Origin: UBA1672 sp050633285
GTDB lineage: Bacteria > Pseudomonadota > Alphaproteobacteria > Micavibrionales > Micavibrionaceae
DNA length: 64,000 bases
Reading direction: 5' to 3'
Assembly: GCA_050633285.1 (NCBI GenBank)
Contig: JBOEGG010000009.1
Coordinates: 1 to 64,000 of the forward strand
Below, piece after piece: positions 1-9,255 of the stretch (position 1 is the first letter of the stretch; the number at the start of each line of letters is the position of its first letter). The translations under genes and the position numbers were made by a program. The notes under the pieces were generated by a model. It was not told the DNA's origin, made no database searches, and worked only from the letters and a program-made list of their open reading frames with translations.

Positions 1-1
1 T

Positions 2-1360
2 GTTTATCTTTGCGACACTACCCAAAAACCTAATAAAACTATCACCCTTGGAACCACAGGCAGAACCAGCCTTTCTCAAAGATCTAAAATCACAAGTCAT
101 GACGCAATGGCCGATGACAAGCCTACTTGATGTGCTGAAAGAAGCTGATTGTCAGATCGGCTTTACCAATCTGCTCAAAAGCTATGGTGACCGTGAAATC
201 TTATCCCGCGATGTTTTACAAAATCGCCTTCTACTTTGCCTTTATGCCCTCGGTACGAACACAGGATTGAAGCGGGTATTGGCTGGAGGTGTAGATGTAA
301 CACTTGACGAATTACGATATGTCAAAGAACGCTACGTACATAAAGATGGCTTGAAAGCTGCCATTGCCCAGATCGTCGATGCTACATTAGATGTTCGGCA
401 GTCACAATCTGGGGCGAAGGGACAACGTCCTGCGCGTCAGATTCCAAAAAACTTCATGCATGGGATCAAAACCTCATGAGTGAATGGCATGCACGCTATA
501 AAGGGCGCGGCGTGATGGTATACTGGCATGTTGAGAAAAACTCGCTTTGTGTCCATTCGCAACTCAAACGCTGTTCTTCGTCCGAGGTGAGCAGCATGAT
601 CGAGGGTGTTTTGCGTCACTGCACGGACATCGAAATTGATAAACAGTACGTGGATAGCCATGGCCAGAGCGAAGTAGCCTTTGCATTCTGTGAGCTTCTG
701 GGGTTTTCACTAATGCCCAGATTAAAAGCGATAGCCCAACAAAAGCTCTATCTGCCGGATAATGGTATGCGCTCAGAGCTTCATAATCTGATTCCTGTTT
801 TGAAAAAACATCCGATCAACTGGGATCTGATTGTGCAGCAATACGATCAGATGGTGAAGTTTGCGACCGCCTTACAAAAAGGGACTGCGAGTGCAGAATC
901 CATTTTAAACCGCTTCACTCGTAATAATCGACAGCATCCAACCTATCAGGCTTTGGCAGAATTAGGCCGCGCTGTGAAAACCATGTTCTTATGTGAGTAT
1001 TTAGATTCAGAAGAAATACGACGTGAAGTTCATGAAGCTCTTAATGTGGTTGAGAACTGCAACAGCACCGTAGACTTTATTTTCTTTGCACGGGGCAATG
1101 AAATTTCGTCGAATCAACTCGAAGCGCAGGAGCTTTCGATCTTGTCTCTGCATCTCTTGCAAGTTTGTTTGGTTTACGTCAATACCATCATGATTCAGCA
1201 AGTCTTGGCCGAGCCGAAAATGATGAACAAAATGCGTGAAGAAGATTTTCGTGCGCTCACTCCTCTCATTTATGGACATATTACACCATACGGCTCATTC
1301 GATCTGGATATGGATCGGAGGTTATTTTCAGAAAATGATAATTTGTTCATAGCAGCTTAA
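2..1360 (+). pseudogene. tnpA: Tn3-family transposase, C-terminal part, frameshifted and cut by the window edge
   Basis: The reading frame is open from the left edge, so the gene starts outside the window. It carries the Tn3-family block SLLDVLKEAD followed by TNTGLKR. At about 403-409 one base is missing relative to the second copy at 10833-11171 (CACAATC against CACAAATC). The frame is lost just before the first catalytic Asp (ASDSKK in the other copy). The rest continues in another frame from 476: WHVEK, then YVDSHGQS with the second Asp, then the QELSILSLHLLQ block with the catalytic Glu, ending with TPLIYGHITPYG. Everything past the frameshift is well conserved, so the break is recent, or is a homopolymer sequencing error. 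Transposition by this copy should be dead if the indel is real. Confidence 0.9.
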
Positions 1361-1467
1361 AAAAGGAAAAATAGGGTCTATCCATAAATCACTGCTTCTA
1401 GGCATTGGATTCCGGGGATTTTAAACATGGGTGACACAGAGAAAAATAGGGTGTACCTTAATTTTCT
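1361..1467. promoter_or_regulatory. Candidate res site between transposase and resolvase
   Basis: This is the intergenic segment directly upstream of the resolvase, where some Tn3-family elements keep their resolution site. It contains the string GAAAAATAGGGT twice, near 1368 and near 1440, in direct orientation and each followed by a TA-rich stretch. That fits repeated resolvase-binding subsites. I cannot define the three canonical subsites by eye, so the call rests on position and the repeat. Confidence 0.35.
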
Positions 1468-2049
1468 ATGAGTATTGCCGTTTACATCAGGGTATCGTCC
1501 CATTCGCAAAAACCCGACAGCCAAAAAGCGGAAATATCACGTTGGCTGAAAGCGCATGGTCATAATCTGAGTGAAGTGATGTGGTATGAAGATTACGAAA
1601 CGGGAACGAGTATGAACCGCAAAGAGTTCAATTTACTGTCTGAAGCCGTATTTGCAGGAACGGTTAAAACGGTTGTGGTCTGGAAGCTGGATCGTTTAGC
1701 ACGATCTATGAAAGAAGGTATTAACGTGCTTTCATCGCTATGTGAATCCGGTGTGCGTGTTGTATCAGTGACGCAGCAGATTGACCTTTCCGGCACAGTC
1801 GGTCAAATGGTCGCGGGTGTCCTTTTCGGTATTGCCCAGATCGAACATCAACATATCAAAGAGAGGCAAGCCGCAGGAATTGCTGTCGCGAGAGAAAAAG
1901 GGATTTACACTGGTCGTAAGAAAGGCAGCACCAAAGCCAAACCAGAACGGGCTAGAGAACTAAAAGCGCAAGGATTGAAAAATAAAGAAATCGCGAAGGC
2001 ACTGAGTATTAACGTCAGAACAGTTGGGAATTATTTAAGACAAATGTAG
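1468..2049 (+). CDS. tnpR: Serine recombinase (Tn3-family resolvase)
   Basis: A 193-residue small serine recombinase that would resolve transposition cointegrates at a res site. It opens with YIRVSSHSQ, in which the first Ser of the pair is the expected nucleophile, followed by WKLDRLARS with the conserved Arg residues. A long helix (about 105-140) follows, then GRKKGSTKAK and a C-terminal helix-turn-helix (about 155-190, KNKEIAKALSINVRTVGNYL). Length and domain order are those of a complete resolvase. It sits 107 bp after the transposase in the same direction, as in transposons that carry both genes in tandem. No defect is visible, so it may still act on related sites in trans. Confidence 0.92.
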   Translation: MSIAVYIRVSSHSQKPDSQKAEISRWLKAHGHNLSEVMWYEDYETGTSMNRKEFNLLSEAVFAGTVKTVVVWKLDRLARSMKEGINVLSSLCESGVRVVSVTQQIDLSGTVGQMVAGVLFGIAQIEHQHIKERQAAGIAVAREKGIYTGRKKGSTKAKPERARELKAQGLKNKEIAKALSINVRTVGNYLRQM

Positions 2050-2054
2050 TTTGG

Positions 2055-2085
2055 CCCCATTTGACAGCTACGCTCACTTTACCCC
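2055..2085 (-). repeat. Candidate right terminal repeat of the Tn3-like element
   Basis: Just past the resolvase stop, the reverse strand reads GGGGTAAAGTGAGCG inward from 2085. A GGGG start and this position fit a Tn3-family inverted-repeat end. The opposite end lies outside the window, so the match and any 5-bp target duplication cannot be tested. Confidence 0.3.
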
Positions 2086-2153
2086 TTATACTGGTGTAGG
2101 AAAATATTTGCCCAAACGTATTTTTATTTTGCTAAGAGCTACGGAGAGACTAT

Positions 2154-2627
2154 TCAGTTTATGTCAGGGTTATCTATTGCATCTGTTTCCACCAAATTAA
2201 ACGGCATATCTTTATTTTGAAACAGCCTCTTTCCTATTTGAGGATAATCAATCACATCGTGATCAAGTCTTTGGCCAACAACAATACATCTTAATATTGA
2301 TTTTCCAGAATTTTTAATATTATGAGCTTCACCACCAGCTGGGTATCCGATGAAATCACCAGCTTTGAGGGAGATCACCTTTTCTCCTAGCTTAGCTTCA
2401 GCTTCCCCCTCCAGTATGTACAAGCACTCATCCTCAAAATGATGCATATGCATCTGTGACGATTCCATACCTGGTTTCAATTCAACAATATGGAATCCAA
2501 ATCCGGTAATACCAACGAGATCTCCTAACGATTTATTGGTTCGGCAGGCATTCTCATTTAGAAAATGCGCCTTATCGATCCCCTCAAAGTCTTCTATCTC
2601 TTCCTTAGTAACTACGGATTTTCCCAT
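2154..2627 (-). CDS. Single-domain cupin protein
   Basis: 157 residues forming one beta-barrel cupin domain. Motif 1 is visible as HMHHFEDECLYILEG (about 60-74) with metal-ligand His and Glu residues. Motif 2 is GDFIGYPAGGEAHN (about 90-103) with the last His ligand. It is probably a metal-binding cytosolic protein; substrate and reaction cannot be read from the sequence. There is no signal peptide. It stands alone between the Tn3 remnant and a large secreted protein gene on the same strand, 91 bp apart, so co-transcription is possible but not shown. Confidence 0.8.
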   Translation of the reverse strand: MGKSVVTKEEIEDFEGIDKAHFLNENACRTNKSLGDLVGITGFGFHIVELKPGMESSQMHMHHFEDECLYILEGEAEAKLGEKVISLKAGDFIGYPAGGEAHNIKNSGKSILRCIVVGQRLDHDVIDYPQIGKRLFQNKDMPFNLVETDAIDNPDIN

Positions 2628-2718
2628 GATTGTTTATGAACTCTAATAGCAGTTTATGATAACAAGTCAAAATATGCCTAATAACATGATCCTGCATACC
2701 AATTAATATTATGCGTTA

Positions 2719-5700
2719 TTAATATAGCAATTGAGATGAGTCAATGATCTGCATTACATCTATATCGTCAACGGGGAGGCTATCACCCCTAGGCAGCGTG
2801 TTGTTTACTTGTGCTGTATCAATAGACGCGGTTAGATCGCCATCATCACCAGAAGTGATGAAAACAAAGTCATTGATAGCGCTTTGGAGATCTTCTGTAC
2901 TTGTTGTTTCAAGACTTAAATAGCTTGAGATATCGAGATTATCTTTCTCCGCATCAAAATCAATTATGGTGTCTATTTCATTTTCGTCAAAGATAAATAC
3001 ACCTGCCTCCTCAGTGACTGTGCCTGTATTTTCACCGCCCCCTGTTTCATAAAGACTATTGGTGGTACTATAGTCACCCGCAACAATTTCGCTGCCATTC
3101 AGATATTCAAGATAGTCAACGTTTGTTCCCAATACGGTTATATCTCCCAAATTCTCAATTTTAGCGTATACATCTTCCCATTCTCTTGATTCATCAATAT
3201 CAAATATTCCATCAGGATTGCTTAGTTGATTACCAGAGCCATCTTTATCCAAATCTAGTTGGTAAAATAGGTATTGTGGAAAACTATTATATGTCGTGTC
3301 ATAAGCATCTGACATCTCTATTGCAAGGATGAACTCATTATTTTCATCTTGAGAAAGACTTACACCTGTAACAGAACCCGATTGATCCGATAATTTATGT
3401 GTAGTTACCGAATATGGTTTAGGATCGTTTTCACTGGGGTTTAAGAGATCTGCCCAACTATAAGCAAATACCTCTATAAACGATTCTCGTACAATAGAAA
3501 CATCAGGGTCATCGAATATCTCATCTTTTTTAACAGGGCCTTCTTTATGAAGTTCTCCAGTGCTTGTGTTCCATGCTTGGGGTAACTGTTGGCCGCCTTT
3601 ATACTGGCTATCGCCAGTATCGTAATTATCATCCAATCCAGGCATACCATATCCAGCTACCTTCGTCACAGTACTGTTCGATCTAACAAAAACCAAACTT
3701 CCACCAATAGAAAAAGAGTAAGCTTGTCCTGAAGGATCTGGTGTAGAGGAAATCCAGTAAGAATTATCATCGTCGATATTGTGTATTTCTTCTATGTTTT
3801 GTTTTCTTCCAAGGTAATCATGGTCATATTCGTAAAGTGAGAGTTCTTTCGTTTCAACATCGCCTCCATCATAAACATCACCTTTATTAAACATGTAGGT
3901 TGTTCCGGTGAGAACTCCGGTATTGCTTACAATTGAAAACGGAGCGGTATTCCCCATATGGTCAAAACCAGTTAGCCCTATCACCTCCGGTGAGTATTCT
4001 AAACTAGCCATATTACCACCCATTTGAAGGTGGGGGTTTTCTGTAGTATCGTTAATTGAAGTATCCTTAACTGGATTATCCCCCCACAGATCTTGGTACA
4101 AATTGAATGTATCCAAATCATCATAGCCTGCGTTGTAGCCAACAATATCTGTCGCAATGACATCATAAGAACCGTCTTGATGTTTTTCGACTAACACGTC
4201 TCCTATTTGGGGAAGGAGGTATTCATAACCCTCAATCATGCCATCGAGTAGCGCAAATGATTCTACTTCTGTATAGGATGCAAGATCATCAGAACTCGAT
4301 TTTGTTAAATTATCTAAATCAAACTGAACGATACTGACACTGAAGTCGTAAATATGCCCGGTTATTGCATATGTCCCAGCTTCTGCCCCTTCTACCGCAT
4401 CAAATCCCGCAGAGCCATATGAATTTATGGATGGTCCGGTATTTTCTCCACTTTGAGCCCACCCAAGAAGTGTGAGGTCTGTCGCTTCAAATAACGTTAG
4501 TTCTGACAGGCTTTGTATGTCTTCTTCTGTAACTTTTGCGTAAAGCCAATCATTTCCAGTATATGTATCCCCTTCAGCTTTAGGAATATTAGGATCAGTT
4601 GTATCTGTATTGTCATCCGTTTCATTTCCTGTGTGGTTGTCATCATTTGACGGGTTTTGATCGTCTGTCCCGGTATCCGTATCAAGCTGTGTATCGGATA
4701 TTTTTACGTTTTCTATTGTTCCTGTGAATGGGTGGACAAGATTGTCGGCGACACCATCACCGCTTCCCCATTGGTTTGCACCCAATACAATAGGCTCTTC
4801 ATTACCTTGAAGGCCATGGGTCCATGAGGTATCGGCAATGACTTCTTCGCCATTAGCATAAACATACAAGCCGCCCTCACCAAAGTTCACCGCCAGATGT
4901 GTTTCCTCACCTGCTGTAAAAACACTATCTGTTCTGAGTTCAACCTGGCCATTCGTATCTTGCATTCGAATATATAAATCATCACCGTCCATATATATGC
5001 CGATATGTCCGCCATCATCAAATCCAGAAGAATCCTTGGAAAACAATCCTTGCATACCGGATGTGATTACATCGGGTGTAACCACAAACTCAATACTTCC
5101 ATTTTCCAACTCATACGCAGCATCATGATTAAGTATAACAGCACTTTCTAATGTTCCATCGAAACTATTGTTGTCATCATTTGACGGGTTTTGATCGTCC
5201 GTCCCGGTATCCGTATCAAGCTTTAGGTTAGAAATTATTTCTCCGTCACTATTGAGGAGGTCTCCACTTGCGCTCAGTGTAAACGACGTATTGCTGGCAT
5301 TGGTATTGTTGTCATGTATCTCAGCTTTAGCACCGTCACGCTCAATAATCGCTACATTTGTCATATTTTGATAAATTTCATTACCAGTACTCTCGGGCCA
5401 GCGGGTTTCAATGGCATTGGGGTATCCAGAATTGAGGATAATGATGTTTTCAGTTACCTCTGTATTTGAATTTTCTTCTAGGGCAATACCAACATCTGCG
5501 AATGCGTGGTCTGGGTTTCCTGAATGAAAAATTATATTTCCTTGGATGACGCCGCCCTCAGTGGGCATCTTATCCGTTACTCTCATCCCAAAACCAATAC
5601 CCCTATCACTATCGATGATGACATTATTTTCTACTGTATTTTCACTTGACCCGTTCCAGAAATGCACTGCATGTTCCGCAACACTATCAGCAGGACTTGC

Positions 5701-6255
5701 AATATTTTTAAACACATTATCGCTGACAACCCAGTCTTTTCCGCCGTGCACATCCATGCCACCGATGTAATAATTGGGGCCGATTCCTGCCGAATATGAA
5801 AACTCAGTGTTTTCTACAATCCCGTTATCTACTGTTGTTCCGTCATTAGCTGAACTCACCTTTAGAAGTTGTTCGTAACTGTCTTTTAAAATACTATTTT
5901 TGATGGTGGGGTTGTCTGGATTCATTTCCCCTGCAATCTGAATGGTGTGATTTCCACATTTTTGAAGTGTCACACCGTCAAGAGTGAAATTTGAAGCGCC
6001 AACCCACATAATATTTCCAATATCTGCATCAGGGCTCATCTTGTCACCCTGTATGATCACTTCACTTGCTCGACCAGTTTCAGAACGGATAACAACGCCT
6101 TCTGAAGTAATATTCAATGTGTTCTCGATGTTATATACACCTGGAGAAAGTACAATTTGCGCGTTTCCTCCAGTAACATTTACTTGATTAATTGCTTGAT
6201 GTAACTCTGTGGTATTGCTGACCTCAAATAGTCGTCCTTGATAGTTTGTGTTCAT
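2719..6255 (-). CDS. Secreted right-handed beta-helix protein with a LamG-like domain and type I secretion tail
   Basis: 1,178 residues, no N-terminal signal peptide. Residues about 5-340 are short repeated coils rich in N, G, T and V (for example NNVIIDSDRG and ENIIILNSG), typical of parallel beta-helix proteins that bind or cleave polysaccharides. A concanavalin/LamG-like domain follows at about 360-520, bounded on both sides by the acidic linker TDTGTDDQNPSNDDN. A long Asp/Ser-rich region follows. The C terminus has FIFDENEIDTIIDFDAEKD then DNLDISSYL, the pattern of type I secretion target domains also seen in the 2,589-residue protein at 23424-31193. It is probably exported to the surface or medium. 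No lyase active site can be assigned. No type I transporter is present in the window. Confidence 0.7.
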   Translation of the reverse strand: MNTNYQGRLFEVSNTTELHQAINQVNVTGGNAQIVLSPGVYNIENTLNITSEGVVIRSETGRASEVIIQGDKMSPDADIGNIMWVGASNFTLDGVTLQKCGNHTIQIAGEMNPDNPTIKNSILKDSYEQLLKVSSANDGTTVDNGIVENTEFSYSAGIGPNYYIGGMDVHGGKDWVVSDNVFKNIASPADSVAEHAVHFWNGSSENTVENNVIIDSDRGIGFGMRVTDKMPTEGGVIQGNIIFHSGNPDHAFADVGIALEENSNTEVTENIIILNSGYPNAIETRWPESTGNEIYQNMTNVAIIERDGAKAEIHDNNTNASNTSFTLSASGDLLNSDGEIISNLKLDTDTGTDDQNPSNDDNNSFDGTLESAVILNHDAAYELENGSIEFVVTPDVITSGMQGLFSKDSSGFDDGGHIGIYMDGDDLYIRMQDTNGQVELRTDSVFTAGEETHLAVNFGEGGLYVYANGEEVIADTSWTHGLQGNEEPIVLGANQWGSGDGVADNLVHPFTGTIENVKISDTQLDTDTGTDDQNPSNDDNHTGNETDDNTDTTDPNIPKAEGDTYTGNDWLYAKVTEEDIQSLSELTLFEATDLTLLGWAQSGENTGPSINSYGSAGFDAVEGAEAGTYAITGHIYDFSVSIVQFDLDNLTKSSSDDLASYTEVESFALLDGMIEGYEYLLPQIGDVLVEKHQDGSYDVIATDIVGYNAGYDDLDTFNLYQDLWGDNPVKDTSINDTTENPHLQMGGNMASLEYSPEVIGLTGFDHMGNTAPFSIVSNTGVLTGTTYMFNKGDVYDGGDVETKELSLYEYDHDYLGRKQNIEEIHNIDDDNSYWISSTPDPSGQAYSFSIGGSLVFVRSNSTVTKVAGYGMPGLDDNYDTGDSQYKGGQQLPQAWNTSTGELHKEGPVKKDEIFDDPDVSIVRESFIEVFAYSWADLLNPSENDPKPYSVTTHKLSDQSGSVTGVSLSQDENNEFILAIEMSDAYDTTYNSFPQYLFYQLDLDKDGSGNQLSNPDGIFDIDESREWEDVYAKIENLGDITVLGTNVDYLEYLNGSEIVAGDYSTTNSLYETGGGENTGTVTEEAGVFIFDENEIDTIIDFDAEKDNLDISSYLSLETTSTEDLQSAINDFVFITSGDDGDLTASIDTAQVNNTLPRGDSLPVDDIDVMQIIDSSQLLY

Positions 6256-6412
6256 ATAACCGCTCCTAGATACTCGTGTAACTCAGTGAAAATGTGGGAT
6301 TGTTTTTCGCTAGAAAAATTCAAGACTTATTTTCTCAACGTACTTTCTAGCCTAAATCAAAAATTATTAATAACGTGTTAACAGATGTGAAAGCAGTATG
6401 AAGTGCGACTGG

Positions 6413-7435
6413 TTACGTTAAACACGTTATTCTATCCTCTATCTGGTGTAAATGATTATAGAACACCTCATGAGGTGTTCTATAATTTAGACATCGCCTT
6501 GGCGTGTGATTTAGCTTTTCACAAATCCTGTTAATCTGAACTTGAGATACCTCATTGATATTGGTTTTACGCGGTAAGAACTGCCTTACACGGCCGTTAG
6601 TATTTTCATTCGTTCCTTTCTGCCACGGTGCCTGCGGATCACAATAATAACTCCCAATCCCCACATGTTTTTCCAGCAATTTCCATGCAAGAAACTCGGA
6701 GCCACGATCAAAGGTAACAGAGCACCGTGAATGACGGGGTAGGGTTACAAGCTTATCCTTGATCTTCGACATCACTGGCTCTGAGCGCCTATTCTGGTTT
6801 TTAATCAAATAGGTATAGCGGCTTTGGCGTTCAACCAATGACGTGATATTGGCATTCCCATACTCACGTCTGAAAATCATTAAATCACCTTCCCAATGAC
6901 CGAACCCTTGGCGCTCATCAATATCTTCTGGTCGATTATGAATGCTTAGTTCCTGCGGGATACCGCGTAAATGACGTGGCTTTCTTGTAAAACGTTTACG
7001 CCTGTTCTTGAAAGATTTACGCAAATAACGATATAGCTTCAATGCACGTCCTTCAGAGCTGTAAATGAAATCATATATCGTTTCACGACAGACATAAAAA
7101 CCATCAATACCAAGGCGCTTGAGGTAACCAGCTATTTGATCTGGTGACCACGGGAACTGGAGCTTACTGATCACGAATGCTTTGAGCTCAGGATAGCGAA
7201 TAAGCTTACGTAGCTTCGATCTACGCCGCGTTGAAAATTCCTGAGCATTCACATGAAAGTAACCACGTACAAATGGATCTTCATGATAAAATGAGTTGCG
7301 ACGAACCTCACGAAATATCGTGGCACGATGACGGCCGAGATATTCAGCAATCGAAGTTTTGCTCCTACCAGATTCTAATAACTTGTAAATTGTTCGGCGT
7401 TCATCCAGACTCAGTTGACTATAATTTTTACTCAT
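6413..7435 (-). CDS. IS30-family transposase, copy 1
   Basis: A DDE transposase of 340 residues if translation starts at MSKNYSQL. That ATG has a good AAGGAG site nine bases upstream, and a longer upstream ATG at 7468 lacks one. N-terminal HTH: LDERRTIYKLLESGRSKTSIAEYL and GRHRATIFREVRRN. Catalytic core: GHWEGDLM (Asp), VTFDRGSEF (Asp) and PWQKGTNENTNG (Glu). The ending NYRTPHEVFYN is typical of the family. All three acidic residues are present, so it looks functional. A 30-bp perfect palindrome lies inside the 3' end of the gene at 6456-6485. Confidence 0.95.
   Translation of the reverse strand: MSKNYSQLSLDERRTIYKLLESGRSKTSIAEYLGRHRATIFREVRRNSFYHEDPFVRGYFHVNAQEFSTRRRSKLRKLIRYPELKAFVISKLQFPWSPDQIAGYLKRLGIDGFYVCRETIYDFIYSSEGRALKLYRYLRKSFKNRRKRFTRKPRHLRGIPQELSIHNRPEDIDERQGFGHWEGDLMIFRREYGNANITSLVERQSRYTYLIKNQNRRSEPVMSKIKDKLVTLPRHSRCSVTFDRGSEFLAWKLLEKHVGIGSYYCDPQAPWQKGTNENTNGRVRQFLPRKTNINEVSQVQINRICEKLNHTPRRCLNYRTPHEVFYNHLHQIEDRITCLT
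6456..6485. repeat. 30-bp perfect palindrome inside the IS30 transposase gene
   Basis: The left arm is TTATAGAACACCTCA and the right arm is its exact complement with no spacer. It encodes the conserved RTPHEVFY stretch near the transposase C terminus. The same palindrome occurs in copy 2 at 15835-15864. As RNA it could form a hairpin in the transcript close to the element end. Confidence 0.9.
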
Positions 7436-7632
7436 TTCGACTTTCTCCTTATAGCCCGAATAGGGCATAAATTAACGAAAGTCGCACTTCATTTTAGACA
7501 CCACAAGAGCTATCACTGTGACGCAATAATAAATATTATTGAGCGGATGCATCATGAAATATTAAAGTGTTAAAAGGGGTTAATGAAAGGGATACCAGAT
7601 GTTCTCAAAAATATTTCCCGTCAATATTGAGT

Positions 7633-7968
7633 CTAGATTCGATCTTGTTTATCTAAGTAGTCCTTTCCCCACGTCTTTATTGACAACATTACAGGCATTA
7701 GGCTTAGCGCTAAATCTGTTAGAGAATAAACGACCTTTGGAGGAACTTCCGGGAATACTTCGCGAAGTATGAGGCCATCGCGCTCTAATTCCCTGAGTTG
7801 GTTTGTTAACATACGTTGTGTAACACTAGGTAAAAGACGTGACAATTCATTAAATCTCCGTGGCTCATCGTGCAAGCGGAACATAATGACGACTTTCCAT
7901 TTACCCTGAATAAGACCTAATGTTGTTTCCACTGGGCAGGCCATATAGTTAGTGTCTTGGTTTTTCAT
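7633..7968 (-). CDS. HxlR-family transcriptional regulator
   Basis: 111 residues with the winged-helix fold of HxlR/MarR-like regulators: CPVETTLGLIQGKWKVVIMFRL, then RRFNELSRLLPSVTQRMLTNQLRELERDGLI and the wing around VVYSLTD. The Cys in the N-terminal CPVE motif is often a redox or electrophile sensor in this family. It is transcribed away from the SMP-30-like gene at 8086 with 117 bp between them, the usual arrangement for a local repressor of a divergent target. The intergenic region has a dyad over a promoter-like sequence. Confidence 0.9.
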   Translation of the reverse strand: MKNQDTNYMACPVETTLGLIQGKWKVVIMFRLHDEPRRFNELSRLLPSVTQRMLTNQLRELERDGLILREVFPEVPPKVVYSLTDLALSLMPVMLSIKTWGKDYLDKQDRI

Positions 7969-8011
7969 TCTACGTCCTCTTTGAGTATATATTTGTATAG
8001 TAACTGAAAAA

Positions 8012-8050
8012 ATTGTGCCTTCTTGTACAATTTTTTTTCAAGCTTATACT
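8012..8050 (+). promoter_or_regulatory. Promoter and operator-like dyad upstream of the SMP-30-like gene
   Basis: TTGTAC (8023-8028), a 16-bp spacer and TATACT (8045-8050) form a good sigma-70-type promoter 36 bp before the ATG at 8086. The dyad ATTGT...ACAAT (8012-8031) overlaps the -35 box, so a protein bound there, plausibly the divergent HxlR regulator, would block it. Confidence 0.5.
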
Positions 8051-8085
8051 CTACTTAATATCAATTCTTTAAAATAGGAATCATA

Positions 8086-9123
8086 ATGAAAGAGATAAAC
8101 AAAAAGGTTGGAATTCTATGTGCTATATGTCTGCCAATATTGGGCGCGTCAACGGCAGCTTTATCTGAAAACGTAAAATTCGATCAGGAAAAATCAAGTT
8201 CAATTGTAGTAAAAAATGAAGAACTTTTTCCTGAAAGCATTACCTATAACCCTTTATCAGACCGATATATTCTTGGATCGTTTCGACAAGGGGCAATTTT
8301 TGAAGTTGACGAGAATGGGAACACGAAAAAGATAGTTGAAGATAGTCGTTTACGCTCTGTTTTTGCTGTGCGTATCGATAGTAAACGCAATAGATTATTG
8401 GCTCTAACATCTGACTTGGGAGCTAGTATTGAGACCCATCCAGATACAGTAAAACAATATGCGTCTCTAGTGATCTATGATCTGAAATCCAGAGCGCCTA
8501 TAAGGTATATCGACCTCTCGAATCTTGCTCCAAACGAAGAGCATCTTGTAAATGGAATGACGTTGGATGACAAGGGAAACGCATATATTACAGACAGTTT
8601 TGCAGCATCAATCTATAAGGTAGATACAAACGGCAAGGCTTCGCTCTTTTTAAAAAGTGACGAATTTAAAGGGGAGGGCATAAATCTTAACGGTATAGTT
8701 TATCATCCTGATGGATATCTATTGTGCGTAAAGAAAAGTAACGGCGTAATATACAAAATACCACTGACCAATCCCAGTGAATTTAGCCCTGTTGTCTCAG
8801 ATCAGAAATATATCGGCGCCGACGGTCTGATTTTAGTAGGAGAAAATGAAATCGTGATTATTGCAAATCGTGCCTTGGGGTATAACACCGACAGTGCCTT
8901 CGCTGTGTCCAGTGCCGATGATTGGAGCACAATGACAACAATTGACCAATATTCGTTTGGAAATGTCTATCCAACTACCGGAGTTTTAAAGAATGGTGAA
9001 ATAGCTGTGGTCCATAGCAAACTTAACACTCTGGTCGCTGCGCCAAGTAATGAAAAATCAAAACTTAGACACTATCCCATAATTGAGAAAATAGGTCGTA
9101 TCACAGGAGATCCCGTCAAGTAG
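8086..9123 (+). CDS. Exported SMP-30/gluconolactonase-like beta-propeller protein
   Basis: 345 residues with a probable signal peptide (residues 1-27, hydrophobic core ILCAICLPILGASTAAL). The mature part carries repeated blade-like segments: PESITYNPLSDRYILGSF, NGMTLDDKGNAYITDS, NGIVYHPDGYLL and YPTTGVLKNGEIAVV. These fit the SMP-30/LRE family of six-bladed propellers, often lactonases or sugar hydrolases. The periplasm is the likely site. The divergent HxlR gene suggests induced expression. The exact substrate is unknown, and assignment to a generic NHL-type propeller is an alternative. Confidence 0.65.
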   Translation: MKEINKKVGILCAICLPILGASTAALSENVKFDQEKSSSIVVKNEELFPESITYNPLSDRYILGSFRQGAIFEVDENGNTKKIVEDSRLRSVFAVRIDSKRNRLLALTSDLGASIETHPDTVKQYASLVIYDLKSRAPIRYIDLSNLAPNEEHLVNGMTLDDKGNAYITDSFAASIYKVDTNGKASLFLKSDEFKGEGINLNGIVYHPDGYLLCVKKSNGVIYKIPLTNPSEFSPVVSDQKYIGADGLILVGENEIVIIANRALGYNTDSAFAVSSADDWSTMTTIDQYSFGNVYPTTGVLKNGEIAVVHSKLNTLVAAPSNEKSKLRHYPIIEKIGRITGDPVK

Positions 9124-9255
9124 TTCAGTCAGATATTACTAAGTATAGAGCTTTTTATTGACTGCTTATGAATAATTACTCATTTCTCCATGATTAGATA
9201 TTGATATGATTAGAAAGCCAGGATAGTGTGAATACTTTATATAGGAGTTCTTCAT

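Larger units (their letters stand above)
6386..7505 (-). mobile_element. IS30-family insertion sequence, copy 1
   Basis: A 1,120-bp element with ends TGTG...CACA. The inner parts of the inverted repeats share TGAAGTGCGACT, at 6399 on the left and, inverted, near the right end. The trinucleotide AGA flanks both sides (6383-6385 and 7506-7508), fitting a short IS30-type target duplication. It contains one transposase gene. Copy 2 at 15765-16884 has the same length and boundaries, which fixes the ends independently. Confidence 0.9.

Noticed and set aside
400..480. Programmed frameshift in the Tn3 transposase
   Set aside because: The second copy reads through in one frame with one more A. A plain deletion explains it better, and programmed shifting is not expected here in this family.
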